NCBI GenBank assembly: GCA_964551545.1
Contig: CAZKCT010000032.1
Location: forward strand, 1-20,737
Reading direction: 5' to 3'
From: Thiopontia sp964551545
GTDB taxonomy: Bacteria > Pseudomonadota > Gammaproteobacteria > GCF-002020875
DNA length: 20,737 bases
Position 1 is the stretch's first letter. Each line of letters starts with the position of its first letter. Positions 7,079 through 15,606 of the stretch are shown piece after piece. The notes below the pieces were generated by a model. That model was not told where the DNA came from. It made no database searches and was given only the letters and a program-made list of their open reading frames with translations. The position numbers were made by a program, and so were the translations under genes.

Positions 7079-7816
7079 TTAATCAGGCAGGTAGACATCA
7101 TAGCGGGTACTTTTCCCTGTCATCTGAAAATCGGGCTTCTGCCCACCCAACAATTCTGCCTTGCGTGGCCGTTTGACCACCACCCGTTTGGTGGCAATTT
7201 TTCGCGCTGCACTCAACAGCTGTTCGGCGTCTTGGTCTTCTCCCACCACCCCACGAAACAGCATCATCTCCTTGCCGGGCAGTGCGCTCTTTCTGGAATG
7301 GGGGTACATGGGATCCAGATAACAGACCGCTGGGGATATTTCCTCACGCTGCAAAGTCTGCAGCGCCTCTGACTCCACCAGCTTCATCCGCGCCACCACC
7401 TCTGCAATCTCCGGCACATCAACAGCGCGCTGCAGCCCATCTCGCAACAGAGCTGCAACAATGGGAGAGCGTTCCACCATCTTCACCCGGCAACCGAGCG
7501 ACGCCAACACAAAGGCATCTCGCCCCAGCCCAGCGGTTAGATCCAGTACATCGGGGGATTTCACTTTATTCAGCCCTACCGCCTTGGCAATCAGCTGACC
7601 TTTGCCTCCACCATGACGAAAGCGATGCCCGACCTTGCCTGTCGAAAAATCGACAAAGATGGCTCCAATACGGGTCTTTGGCTGCTCCAGCTGAAGGTGG
7701 GTTGAGGTTAGGTTGAGCAGATGGTCGAACGATGAGCCATCCTCAACCAGCGGCAATTGCAGCTGGTGTGCCAGTTCCTCCGCTTGCGATTGCTGTTCAG
7801 CAACCGCATAGGTCAC
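7079..7816 (-). CDS. rsmJ: 16S rRNA m2G1516 methyltransferase RsmJ
   Basis: An SAM-dependent methyltransferase that modifies G1516 of 16S rRNA. A family-typical IGAIFVDFSTGKVGHRFRHGGGKGQ block (cut here around residues 50-74), the SAM motif DLTAGLGRDAF (92-102), LDPMYPHSRKSAL (168-179) and KRVVVKRPRK (210-219) mark it as RsmJ. The frame stays open to 7915 inside the upstream flavoprotein gene, but the homologous protein begins near GTG 7816, giving 245 residues against about 250 in E. coli; a CTG a few codons earlier cannot be excluded. It starts 7 nt after the upstream stop codon, so it is probably co-translated with it. Confidence 0.9.
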   Translation of the reverse strand: MTYAVAEQQSQAEELAHQLQLPLVEDGSSFDHLLNLTSTHLQLEQPKTRIGAIFVDFSTGKVGHRFRHGGGKGQLIAKAVGLNKVKSPDVLDLTAGLGRDAFVLASLGCRVKMVERSPIVAALLRDGLQRAVDVPEIAEVVARMKLVESEALQTLQREEISPAVCYLDPMYPHSRKSALPGKEMMLFRGVVGEDQDAEQLLSAARKIATKRVVVKRPRKAELLGGQKPDFQMTGKSTRYDVYLPD

Positions 7817-7823
7817 CGCGATC

Positions 7824-9086
7824 TTACCCAGCCTTCTTGATCTCGTTGTGTGAGCTAAACTGGTAGTCTTGGAAGACCTCCTCTGCAGCAGGCTGCGGGA
7901 AGCTTCCATCCTCATGCTGCCTAACGGTATCCTTCAGGCGATAGGTGTAGTGACCACAGGTCCACACCTTGTGTTTCCGCATATGGGTACAGAGACAGAC
8001 CTTCTCCTCGACCGATATTTTTTTCTCATCTGGATGAGCAGCAACCGTCTCATTGTAGGCATCGATATAGCTACAGTGCCCTTTGTTGTCGAGCACATAC
8101 CCATAAGACTCACAGTTGGGGCGAATCCCGGAGTGAATTGCCGGACTACTCTTGAGCATCCGCATCGGATAACCGGTCGGAGAGAGGGTATTGACCTCAA
8201 TATCATCCTCTTCTGCCGCAAAGTAGGCCGCCTTGGCCTGATCGGTCAATCCACACTCATCGGTAATGGTGAAACGGGTGGAGACCTGTACCGCTGAAGA
8301 TCCCGATTCCAGATACTCCACACCATCACTGCCAGTGAAGATACCACCAGCTGGGATCACTGGAATCTGTAAGTCTTCATCACGCAGATACTGGATCACC
8401 TCTTGGGTAATCGTAGCCAGATCATACTTGGCCCAATCCAGGCCAAACCCAAGATGTCCACCGGCCAATGGCCCCTCGACCACAACAAAATCTGGCAGAC
8501 GCTTGAGGCGTGCCGCACGCTTGAGGAACAGCTTCAGTGCACGCACCGAAGAGACGATAATCCCGATCGGTGCCTCATGGAAACGGGGGTTATCCTTGAT
8601 CAGATCCAGCGAACCAAGATGGAGACCCGCGCTCAAGGTAATGCCATCAATCCCGGCATCAAGTGCTGCATTGAGGCGCACCCGTAAGGTCTCTTTGGAG
8701 TTGTTCATGGTGAGCTTCTCCATACAGTTGATGAAGACGCCCCCTTCGCCCCGTTTGGCCGACATTGCCTCATCCACATGGCGGGTCTGCGCTTCGCGCA
8801 GCTCATCCAGATCAAACTGGACAATCGACTTGTCGTCATTGCCGACATTCGCCTTATATTTTTTCAGACGATCCCCGACATAGCGGGTCTTGAACTGCTT
8901 GTCTATCACCGCCGGGATCATCGCATCGGAAAGGTGACCAATGCCCCCCTGCTGTGCAAACACCAGCGCCAGCTCACGGGTAGAGATGTCGACACCCATG
9001 CCGCCCAGCATCAGTGGGACATACTCCTTCCCTCCCAGCTTCAGGCGATAGTCGTCGATACGTTTAGAAAGAGTAGAGTCAGACAT
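7824..9086 (-). CDS. Nitronate-monooxygenase-like flavoprotein with Cys-rich tail
   Basis: A 420-residue FMN-dependent TIM-barrel protein of the nitronate monooxygenase/2-nitropropane dioxygenase superfamily. Visible landmarks are LGGMGVDIS (27-35) at the first strand, GPLAGGHLGFG (205-215) with the conserved His211, and the phosphate-binding PAGGIFTG (245-252) and GSSAVQVSTRF (262-272). Beyond the barrel (after about 315) is a tail with five cysteines, C325, C338, C364, C366 and C377 (including CLC-x10-C), which could bind a metal or Fe-S cluster; this is inference. The true substrate is unknown, since many members are not nitronate oxidases. The gene starts 42 nt after lspA with no clear Shine-Dalgarno and a possible promoter in the gap. 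Confidence 0.85.
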   Translation of the reverse strand: MSDSTLSKRIDDYRLKLGGKEYVPLMLGGMGVDISTRELALVFAQQGGIGHLSDAMIPAVIDKQFKTRYVGDRLKKYKANVGNDDKSIVQFDLDELREAQTRHVDEAMSAKRGEGGVFINCMEKLTMNNSKETLRVRLNAALDAGIDGITLSAGLHLGSLDLIKDNPRFHEAPIGIIVSSVRALKLFLKRAARLKRLPDFVVVEGPLAGGHLGFGLDWAKYDLATITQEVIQYLRDEDLQIPVIPAGGIFTGSDGVEYLESGSSAVQVSTRFTITDECGLTDQAKAAYFAAEEDDIEVNTLSPTGYPMRMLKSSPAIHSGIRPNCESYGYVLDNKGHCSYIDAYNETVAAHPDEKKISVEEKVCLCTHMRKHKVWTCGHYTYRLKDTVRQHEDGSFPQPAAEEVFQDYQFSSHNEIKKAG

Positions 9087-9093
9087 AACAGGA

Positions 9094-9122
9094 ATTGAAT
9101 CAGTAGTTGCTTAAACAGTCAA
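9094..9122 (-). promoter_or_regulatory. Candidate promoter just before the flavoprotein gene
   Basis: Read on the minus strand: TTGACT (9122-9117), a 17-bp spacer, then TTCAAT (9099-9094), with only 7 nt to the ATG at 9086. Transcription would begin at about the start codon. No ribosome binding site is seen in the 42-nt gap, which fits a leaderless message, but the -10 is only a 4/6 match. Confidence 0.35.
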
Positions 9123-9128
9123 AGTCGA

Positions 9129-9647
9129 TCATACCGCATTATTTGCGGAGCCGTTTCCAAAAAGGGCATCCTTCATCAAAATAAGGGCGCCCACGAAAAT
9201 CGCACTATCGGCGACATTGAAGGCTGGCCAGTGCCACCCCATCGCATGAAAATCGAGGAAATCGATCACATAGCCATACTGCACTCGATCCATCAGGTTA
9301 CCGATTGCGCCGCCAATCACCAAGGCAATCGCCACGGCCAGCCAACGCTGCTCTGCAGGTAGCCCACGCAACCAACGCAGCAAAAAGACAGTAATCACGA
9401 TGGTCAAAACCACAAAGAACCAGCGCTGCCACCCACCAGCATCGGCCAGAAAACTGAATGCAGCCCCATGATTCTGCATCAGGGTGAGATTCATGAAGGG
9501 GAGCACCTCCACCGGCTGATAGAGCTTGAGATAGTACTCCGCCAAGATCTTGGTGCCCTGATCAAGGAATAGCACCAGCGCCGAGAGGCGCAGCCACTTC
9601 AGTGCGGGAGAACCAACACCCTCCTTGGCTGACACATCATCAGGCAT
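9129..9647 (-). CDS. lspA: Lipoprotein signal peptidase LspA
   Basis: The inner-membrane aspartyl peptidase (signal peptidase II) that cleaves prolipoproteins after lipidation. It has 172 residues with four hydrophobic segments (about 20-37, 66-91, 102-119, 145-164). The catalytic aspartates are D120 in GNLMDR and D147 in FNVADSAI; the conserved NHGAAFSF (59-66) is also present. The start at 9647 overlaps the ileS stop by 8 nt (ATGCCTGA), as expected of a coupled ileS-lspA pair; a longer frame to 9764 merely runs inside ileS. In E. coli the genes after lspA are fkpB and ispH, whereas here a flavoprotein gene follows. Confidence 0.96.
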   Translation of the reverse strand: MPDDVSAKEGVGSPALKWLRLSALVLFLDQGTKILAEYYLKLYQPVEVLPFMNLTLMQNHGAAFSFLADAGGWQRWFFVVLTIVITVFLLRWLRGLPAEQRWLAVAIALVIGGAIGNLMDRVQYGYVIDFLDFHAMGWHWPAFNVADSAIFVGALILMKDALFGNGSANNAV

Positions 9648-12531
9648 AGAGGCGCTGCTCACCAGAACCCGCCACATTCTCAACACAGCGACCGCAGAGC
9701 TCTGGATGCTCACTATGGCTGCCAACATCCTCACGGTGGTGCCAACAACGGTCACACTTGCCATGCTCTGAGGCGCTCACCTTCACCTTCAAACTATCCA
9801 GTTCCGTACTCTCTGCGTCGGCAGGGGCATCAATCAAAGGATGGATACGGGCATAGGAGGTGATCAGCACAAAGCGCAGCTCATCTTCCAGCTTCGCCAG
9901 CAGAGTGTACAACGTCTCATCACAATAGAGATCCACCTCGGCATCCAGTCCGGAACCGATGGTCTTGCTGTTACGCAACGCCTCTAGTGGCTTGGCCACC
10001 TCGGTACGCACGGCGACAATCTGATCCCACGCCTCAACACCAAACTGGTCATCTCCATCCATCTCAAACAGGCCATCATAGAACGCTTCGAGGAAGACAC
10101 TCTCACTGCGCTCTCCTGGCAGGAAGCTCCATATCTCATCAGCAGTAAAGCTTGTGATCGGGGCCAACCAGCGCACCATCGCCTCAACGATGTGGTACAT
10201 CGCAGTCTGGGTGGAGCGTCGCGCTTGAGATTCTGTTTGCGTGGTGTACTGGCGATCCTTGATGATATCGAGGTAGAAGCCCCCCATCTCCACTGAACAG
10301 AAGTTGTGAATCTTCTGGAACACCAGATGGAAATTGTATGCCTCGTAAGCTTCGATAATCTCTTGCTGCAAGCGGGCTGCATGGTCTACCGCCCAGCGAT
10401 CCAGCGATAGCATCTCTTCCGGTTTCAAGGCATCAGTCGCTGGCTCAAAACCATTCAGATTAGACAACAGGAAGCGGACAGTATTACGGATACGACGATA
10501 GGCATCAGCCATACGGCGCAGGATCTCATCAGAGACGGTCATCTCACCACGATAATCGGTCGAGGAGACCCAGAGCCGGATGATATCGGCCCCCAGCTCC
10601 TGAATCACCTTCTGTGGCGCAACCACATTCCCGAGCGATTTGGACATCTTCTTGCCATCCTTGTCGACCGTAAAGCCGTGGGTCAACACCTCTTTGTAGG
10701 GAGCCTCATCATGCATCGCCACAGAAGTGAGCAGCGAAGACTGGAACCAGCCACGGTGCTGATCCGAACCCTCCAGATAGAGGTCTGCAGGACGAAATAG
10801 CTCTTCACGGCGATCCAATACGGCGTGATGAGTCACCCCGGAGTCAAACCAGACATCGAGAGTATCCATCACCTTGATGTACTGGTCAGCCTCATCACCC
10901 AACAATTCCGTGGGTTCCAGACCAAACCAACCATCAATCCCCTCTTTCTCTACTCGCTGTGCTACGTCTTCAATCAAGCGCACGGTATCGGGATGCAGTT
11001 CACCCGTCTCTTTGTCAATGAACAGTGCAATCGGAACGCCCCAGGTGCGCTGGCGTGAGATACACCAGTCGGGACGGTTCTCCACCATTCCCTCGATACG
11101 GGCCTGCCCCCAGTCGGGCATCCAGCGTACCCCTTTGATGGCGTTCATCGCACTGCTTCTGAGCGCAGCCTGATCCATACTGATAAACCACTGCGGAGTA
11201 GCCCGAAAAATGATCGGAGTCTTGTGACGCCAGCAGTGCGGATAGCTATGGCGGATCTTCTCCATACAGAGCAGTGCGCCCCGCTCGGCCAGCACCTCCA
11301 GCACATGGTCGTTGGCCTTGAATACATGCTCACCTGCAAACAGTTCGGTGCTATCGAGGAAGCAGCCATTGGGGCCGACCGGATTGTCCACCGGCAGGTC
11401 ATACTGCATGCCGACCACATAGTCCTCCTGACCGTGACCGGGTGCGGTATGCACCGCACCAGTACCCGCTTCCAACGTCACATGGTCACCGAGAATGACC
11501 GGCACCTGGCGATCGTAGAAGGGGTGGTTGAGCTGTACCCCCTCGAGGACCGCGCCGTTACAACGCCCAAGAATCGTCGGTTCGGCCAGCTCACCGCGCT
11601 GAATCACATCCTCGTAGAGTGCCTCAGCCAGCAACAACCTCTCTCCGACTGTGCCGGAGCCAATCGAGGAACTACGCTCACTCGATTGGTCATCACCAAC
11701 CTGCACCAACACATAATCAAAGTCAGGATGGAGCGCGACCGCCTGATTGGCCGGCAGTGTCCACGGGGTGGTGGTCCAGATCACCATGGAGATCGTGCCA
11801 CTCCCCTCTGAATCAATATTACATCGGTTGAGGAAGTCGGCCTCATCCACCACATTGAAGCGCACATCGATCGCCGGGGAGGTCTTGTCCTCATACTCCA
11901 CCTCCGCCTCTGCCAGCGCAGAACCGCAGTCGGTACACCAATGGACCGGCTTCTCCCCCTTGTGCAGGTGGCCATTCTCTACAATCTTGCCGAGAGAACG
12001 GATGATGTCTGCCTCGAACTGGAAGTTCATGGTCAGGTAGGGGTTCTCCCAATCCCCCAAAATACCGAGGCGCTTGAAATCTTTCTTCTGCCCATCCACC
12101 TGACGGCCCGCATATTCCCGCGCCTTATGGCGAAACGCCTTGGCATCGAGCTTGCGACCCGGCTTGCCCCACTTCTTCTCCACATTCAGCTCAATCGGCA
12201 GACCGTGACAGTCCCAACCCGGTACGTAGGGGGTATCAAAACCCATCTGCGCACGCGATTTAAGGATCATGTCCTTGAGGATCTTGTTGACCGCATGGCC
12301 GATATGGATATCCCCATTGGCGTAAGGAGGACCATCATGGAGAATAAACTTTGGCTTGTCGGCACCCTGCGCCCGCATCTTGCCGTAGAGATCAATCTTC
12401 TCCCAGTTTTTCAGATAATTGGGCTCACGATTGGCGAGGTTCGCCTTCATCGGGAAGCCGGTCTTGGGGAGGTTGAGCGTATCTTTGTAGTTGTTGGCCA
12501 CAGCGGTCGATCCGTAAAAGTGACAATCCAT
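9640..12531 (-). CDS. ileS: Isoleucyl-tRNA synthetase
   Basis: A class Ia aminoacyl-tRNA synthetase that charges tRNA-Ile. It has 963 residues against 938 in E. coli. HIGH lies at 76-79 and KMSKS at 628-632; GWDCHGLPIE follows the first motif. The CP1 editing domain contains TTTPWTLPANQA (253-264) and GTGAVHTAPGHG. A C-terminal zinc site is formed by C926, C929, C946 and C949. A Ser/Glu-rich loop at about 280-297 lies inside the editing domain and accounts for part of the extra length. The start is taken as ATG 12531, preceded by GAGGGG; an in-frame GTG ten codons later is the alternative and would match the E. coli N-terminus better, but has a weaker ribosome site. Confidence 0.96.
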   Translation of the reverse strand: MDCHFYGSTAVANNYKDTLNLPKTGFPMKANLANREPNYLKNWEKIDLYGKMRAQGADKPKFILHDGPPYANGDIHIGHAVNKILKDMILKSRAQMGFDTPYVPGWDCHGLPIELNVEKKWGKPGRKLDAKAFRHKAREYAGRQVDGQKKDFKRLGILGDWENPYLTMNFQFEADIIRSLGKIVENGHLHKGEKPVHWCTDCGSALAEAEVEYEDKTSPAIDVRFNVVDEADFLNRCNIDSEGSGTISMVIWTTTPWTLPANQAVALHPDFDYVLVQVGDDQSSERSSSIGSGTVGERLLLAEALYEDVIQRGELAEPTILGRCNGAVLEGVQLNHPFYDRQVPVILGDHVTLEAGTGAVHTAPGHGQEDYVVGMQYDLPVDNPVGPNGCFLDSTELFAGEHVFKANDHVLEVLAERGALLCMEKIRHSYPHCWRHKTPIIFRATPQWFISMDQAALRSSAMNAIKGVRWMPDWGQARIEGMVENRPDWCISRQRTWGVPIALFIDKETGELHPDTVRLIEDVAQRVEKEGIDGWFGLEPTELLGDEADQYIKVMDTLDVWFDSGVTHHAVLDRREELFRPADLYLEGSDQHRGWFQSSLLTSVAMHDEAPYKEVLTHGFTVDKDGKKMSKSLGNVVAPQKVIQELGADIIRLWVSSTDYRGEMTVSDEILRRMADAYRRIRNTVRFLLSNLNGFEPATDALKPEEMLSLDRWAVDHAARLQQEIIEAYEAYNFHLVFQKIHNFCSVEMGGFYLDIIKDRQYTTQTESQARRSTQTAMYHIVEAMVRWLAPITSFTADEIWSFLPGERSESVFLEAFYDGLFEMDGDDQFGVEAWDQIVAVRTEVAKPLEALRNSKTIGSGLDAEVDLYCDETLYTLLAKLEDELRFVLITSYARIHPLIDAPADAESTELDSLKVKVSASEHGKCDRCWHHREDVGSHSEHPELCGRCVENVAGSGEQRLYA

Positions 12532-12611
12532 CGCCCCCTCGGTTCCAGGAGCAAGATCTAAAAGGGCGCTATTTTAGCAGCAATTTTGCTCGGCAACCCA
12601 CCACTAAAGGG

Positions 12612-12977
12612 CTAGAAACGGTTCCCGCTGAGGAGTATCAATGTGCAGGCCACTTCCACTCGAATCCCAGCTGCCTGCAACCGGGCCGTTACTGCTTGAT
12701 CTTCTGAGCCGGGATTCAAAATCACCCGCCGAGGGGCCGCCTGAAGAATCGAGTCAACCAACCCTGTGAGAATCTCGGGTCGCACGTAAACAGTCACCGT
12801 ATCGATCGGTCCGGGACAGGCCGACAAATCTGGATAACAGGTCACCCCTTCAACCTCTGTCAATCGTGGATTAACTAGAATGGGGGTATATCCCGCCTCA
12901 ATCAGCGCCTTCTGCGCCTTGTAAGAGAAACGGGCCGAGTGATCACTGGCACCGAGAATGGCGACTCTCTCCGACAT
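12612..12977 (-). CDS. CoA-binding domain protein (YccU-like)
   Basis: A 121-residue single-domain protein with a Rossmann-like CoA-binding fold: VAILGASDHSARFSYKA at the N-terminus carries the Gly/Ser phosphate loop, followed by VNPR (about 35-38), VYVRPE, and ILNPGSEDQ, the usual family landmarks. Such proteins resemble the CoA-binding domain of succinyl-CoA synthetase, but stand-alone members have no settled role. Its start at 12977 lies 4 nt after the ribF stop, behind AGGA, so it is likely translated from the ribF message. It separates ribF from ileS, which are neighbours in E. coli. A longer frame to 13034 only overlaps ribF. Confidence 0.85.
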   Translation of the reverse strand: MSERVAILGASDHSARFSYKAQKALIEAGYTPILVNPRLTEVEGVTCYPDLSACPGPIDTVTVYVRPEILTGLVDSILQAAPRRVILNPGSEDQAVTARLQAAGIRVEVACTLILLSGNRF

Positions 12978-12981
12978 TGAA

Positions 12982-13926
12982 CTAATCCTGCCTGCCATAA
13001 CGCGCGCTAAAATAGCTACGCGCTTCCTCTGCATCCAGCAAAATCTGCTCCTTCAACAGCTCAAAAGAGTCAAACTTCTGCTCGTTGCGAATCTTTTTCA
13101 GGAAGTCGACAGAGACATGGCTGCCATAAATATCCCCAGAGAAATTGAAGAGGTGGACCTCGAGGATAGTGCGAGTACCATTGACGGTCGGCCGAGTCCC
13201 TACATTGGCAACACCGGAAACGGGTTCTCCGTCAATCCCAAACATCTCAACTGCAAACACCCCCTCAATCGGAGAGACTTTGCGGTGCAGATGGATATTG
13301 GCCGTTGGAAAGCCGATCTGTCGCCCCCGCTTGTGACCATGCGCCACCCGTCCACACATTCGATAGGGACGGCCGAGTAGAATCTCGACATGGTCAAGAT
13401 CCCCCTCACTAAGCACCTTGCGAATACGGGTACTGCTGACCCGCTCTCCAGCGATCTGAAAGGTGTGCATATTGACCACCTGGAATCCATGCTCCACACC
13501 GGCCTGTTGCAGCATCTCGAAGTTGCCTCGACGCTTCTGCCCGAAACGGAAGTCATCACCGACCACCAGATAGCGAACGCCCAACCCATCAACCAGCACC
13601 TGCTGAATAAATTCCTCCGGCTCCATCGTCGCTAGTGCCTTGCTAAAGTGGAGCGCAAAGACCCGGTCCACAGCCAAGCGGCGCAGTGCCTTCATCTTCT
13701 CCCGAAAGCGGGTCAAGCGACCCGGACAACGGTCGGAGGAGAAGAATTCCTGCGGCTGCGGCTCAAAGGTGATCACCACTGCGGGCAGCTTCATCTCCTC
13801 CGCCTTATCCGCCAGCTCCCCCAATACGTGCTGATGCCCGAGATGGACCCCATCAAAATTACCAATCGATGCGACACACCCATGGTGGCGGGGTCTCAGG
13901 TTTTGCAATCCACGAATCAGTTCCAT
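12982..13926 (-). CDS. ribF: Bifunctional riboflavin kinase/FAD synthetase RibF
   Basis: Converts riboflavin to FMN and then FAD in the cytosol. It has 314 residues, normal length. The N-terminal FAD synthetase (nucleotidyltransferase) domain shows GNFDGVHLGHQ (22-32) with the HxGH-type motif HLGH, then VGDDFRFGQKRRG and the SSTRIR motif. The C-terminal kinase domain contains GFPTANI and the VANVGTRPTVNG segment. The ATG at 13926 lies within the last codons of murJ (10-nt overlap), which implies translational coupling. Its product would feed the flavoprotein encoded further along the same strand, although that link is inference. Confidence 0.96.
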   Translation of the reverse strand: MELIRGLQNLRPRHHGCVASIGNFDGVHLGHQHVLGELADKAEEMKLPAVVITFEPQPQEFFSSDRCPGRLTRFREKMKALRRLAVDRVFALHFSKALATMEPEEFIQQVLVDGLGVRYLVVGDDFRFGQKRRGNFEMLQQAGVEHGFQVVNMHTFQIAGERVSSTRIRKVLSEGDLDHVEILLGRPYRMCGRVAHGHKRGRQIGFPTANIHLHRKVSPIEGVFAVEMFGIDGEPVSGVANVGTRPTVNGTRTILEVHLFNFSGDIYGSHVSVDFLKKIRNEQKFDSFELLKEQILLDAEEARSYFSARYGRQD

Positions 13927-15476
13927 CGCGCCATTCTACCGGCTCGCATCCCCAACAGATAGAGCAGCGCAAAGTAGATCCCGGCAGCGGCAACAATCAC
14001 CCCGCTCAATAGTGTGATTCGATTCCAGAGAGGCTGCTCCAGCCAACCGACAAAGAGCCCATCACTCCAATAGAGGAAAGCGGCCATCGCAGCCAACGCT
14101 CCACCGACCTGCAGCGCATAACGCCCCCACCCTGTCAGCGGTGTGTAGACGGCCCGATTGCGTAATCCACGATAGAGCAGCCACGCATTAAGCAATGAAG
14201 ATCCAGCCGTTGCCAGTGCCAAGCCGACATGAGGTGCCCGATAGCCATCCAGCACCATCCAGCCGACAAAGAGGATATTGAGTCCCATATTGGCCGCCAT
14301 CGCCACAAGCCCAAACTTCACCGGGGTACGGGTGTCTTGCCGGGAGAAGTAGCCATTAATCAACACCTTGACCAGAATAAAGCCGACCAGCCCCAATGAG
14401 TAAGCCATTAGACTCAGCGCCGCCATATCCACATCATGGGCAGTAAATGCGCCACGCTGGAATAGCAGCACAAGCATCGGCTCTGCCAATAAAAACAGCC
14501 CTACTGCCGCAGGAAGCGCAATCAACACCACCAGCCGCAGTGCCCAGTCGAGGGTTCGATTGAAGGCAGCCTGATCCTCCTGTGCAAACTGCCCCGAGAG
14601 TTTCGGCAAAATCACCGTCGACAGCGCAATCCCAAAGACCCCTAGCGGAAACTCCATCAGGCGGTCCGAGTAGTAGAGCCACGACATGCTTCCCGCCGCG
14701 ATCATTGAGGCAATCACCAGATCGAGCAGCAGATTGATCTGCGCCACCGAGGCCCCAAACAGGGTCGGAATCATCAGCTTGATGATCTTGCGCACCCCGG
14801 AGTCATGCCAGCGGAAACGGGGGCGCGGCAACATGCCGAGTCTCAATAACGGCGGAATTTGGAACAACAGCTGCACCACCCCACCGATCAATACCCCCCA
14901 TGCCAACGCGGTCACCGGCACCTCCATCTGCGGGGAGAGCCAGATAGCTGCGCCAATCAACGAAAGATTGAGAAAGACCGGAGTCACTGCCGGAATGGCA
15001 AAGCGGCTATAGGTGTTCAGAATCCCACCAGCCAGCGCCGTCAATGAGATCAGAAACAGATAGGGGAAGGTGATCCGCAACATGCCACTGGCCAGTTCAA
15101 AACGGTCATCCTCTCCAACAAACCCAGGCGCAAAGAGCATGATCAGCAACGGTGCCGCCACCACCCCAATCGCTGTCACCAGCAGCAGCACGCCACCCAG
15201 GGTCCCGGCTACCGCGTCAGTCAGCTGCTTCACCTCTTGCTGCGAGCCATTCGAGCGTTTTTCTGACAGTACCGGAACAAAAGCCTGCGAAAAGGCCCCC
15301 TCGGCAAATAGTCGCCGCAGGAAATTAGGGATCTTGAAGGCGACTACAAAGGCATCCATCAATCCGCCCGCACCAAAATAACGAGCAAAGACAATATCCC
15401 GCACCAAACCCAACACGCGGGATAGCGAGGTCATCACTCCGACGATCAGGGTCGATTTCAGTAGTTGGCGGCTCAA
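13917..15476 (-). CDS. murJ: Lipid II flippase MurJ
   Basis: A polytopic inner-membrane protein of the MOP superfamily that flips lipid II for peptidoglycan synthesis. It has 519 residues and many hydrophobic segments across the whole length, consistent with about 14 helices. The conserved N-terminal SRVLGLVRD (about 19-27), FGAGGLMDAFVVAFKIPN and RRLFAEGAFSQAFVPV are characteristic. It begins with TTG at 15476 (TTG-AGC-CGC), chosen because the next Met, 14 codons in, would remove conserved sequence; no good Shine-Dalgarno is visible. It is the first gene of the minus-strand run to sixA and divergent from rpsT. Confidence 0.95.
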   Translation of the reverse strand: MSRQLLKSTLIVGVMTSLSRVLGLVRDIVFARYFGAGGLMDAFVVAFKIPNFLRRLFAEGAFSQAFVPVLSEKRSNGSQQEVKQLTDAVAGTLGGVLLLVTAIGVVAAPLLIMLFAPGFVGEDDRFELASGMLRITFPYLFLISLTALAGGILNTYSRFAIPAVTPVFLNLSLIGAAIWLSPQMEVPVTALAWGVLIGGVVQLLFQIPPLLRLGMLPRPRFRWHDSGVRKIIKLMIPTLFGASVAQINLLLDLVIASMIAAGSMSWLYYSDRLMEFPLGVFGIALSTVILPKLSGQFAQEDQAAFNRTLDWALRLVVLIALPAAVGLFLLAEPMLVLLFQRGAFTAHDVDMAALSLMAYSLGLVGFILVKVLINGYFSRQDTRTPVKFGLVAMAANMGLNILFVGWMVLDGYRAPHVGLALATAGSSLLNAWLLYRGLRNRAVYTPLTGWGRYALQVGGALAAMAAFLYWSDGLFVGWLEQPLWNRITLLSGVIVAAAGIYFALLYLLGMRAGRMARWN

Positions 15477-15505
15477 AATAGATTTTTATTCAGGATGTGA
15501 ACTTT

Positions 15506-15517
15506 TTATCATGATAA
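15506..15517. promoter_or_regulatory. 12-bp perfect palindrome between murJ and rpsT
   Basis: TTATCATGATAA is a perfect palindrome 3 bp before the TTGACA of the rpsT promoter, overlapping a possible murJ -10. It could be an operator or chance; no regulator is identifiable. Confidence 0.3.
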
Positions 15518-15538
15518 CAATTGACACTCTCGAGTAAA
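15511..15538 (-). promoter_or_regulatory. Weak candidate promoter for murJ
   Basis: Read on the minus strand: TTTACT (15538-15533), a 16-bp spacer, then TATCAT (15516-15511). It would start transcription about 27 nt before the murJ TTG and overlaps the rpsT promoter on the other strand. Confidence 0.25.
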
Positions 15539-15549
15539 ACGAAGAAAAT
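15521..15549 (+). promoter_or_regulatory. rpsT promoter
   Basis: A perfect -35 TTGACA (15521-15526) is followed after 17 bp by GAAAAT (15544-15549). The predicted start is near 15556, leaving a leader of about 50 nt before the TTG start codon. Confidence 0.6.
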
Positions 15550-15606
15550 ACGCGGCTCATTTTTGAACACTGTTGTAAGAACCGATTATTTTCTCAGGAG
15601 AGAACC

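Noticed and set aside
9648..9764. N-terminal extension of LspA
   Set aside because: It lies wholly inside ileS, adds 39 residues that do not fit the family, and the ATG at 9647 gives the normal length.
12532..12611. Possible ileS promoter (TTGCCG...TAAAAT)
   Set aside because: The spacer is only 14 bp, too short for a convincing sigma-70 promoter.
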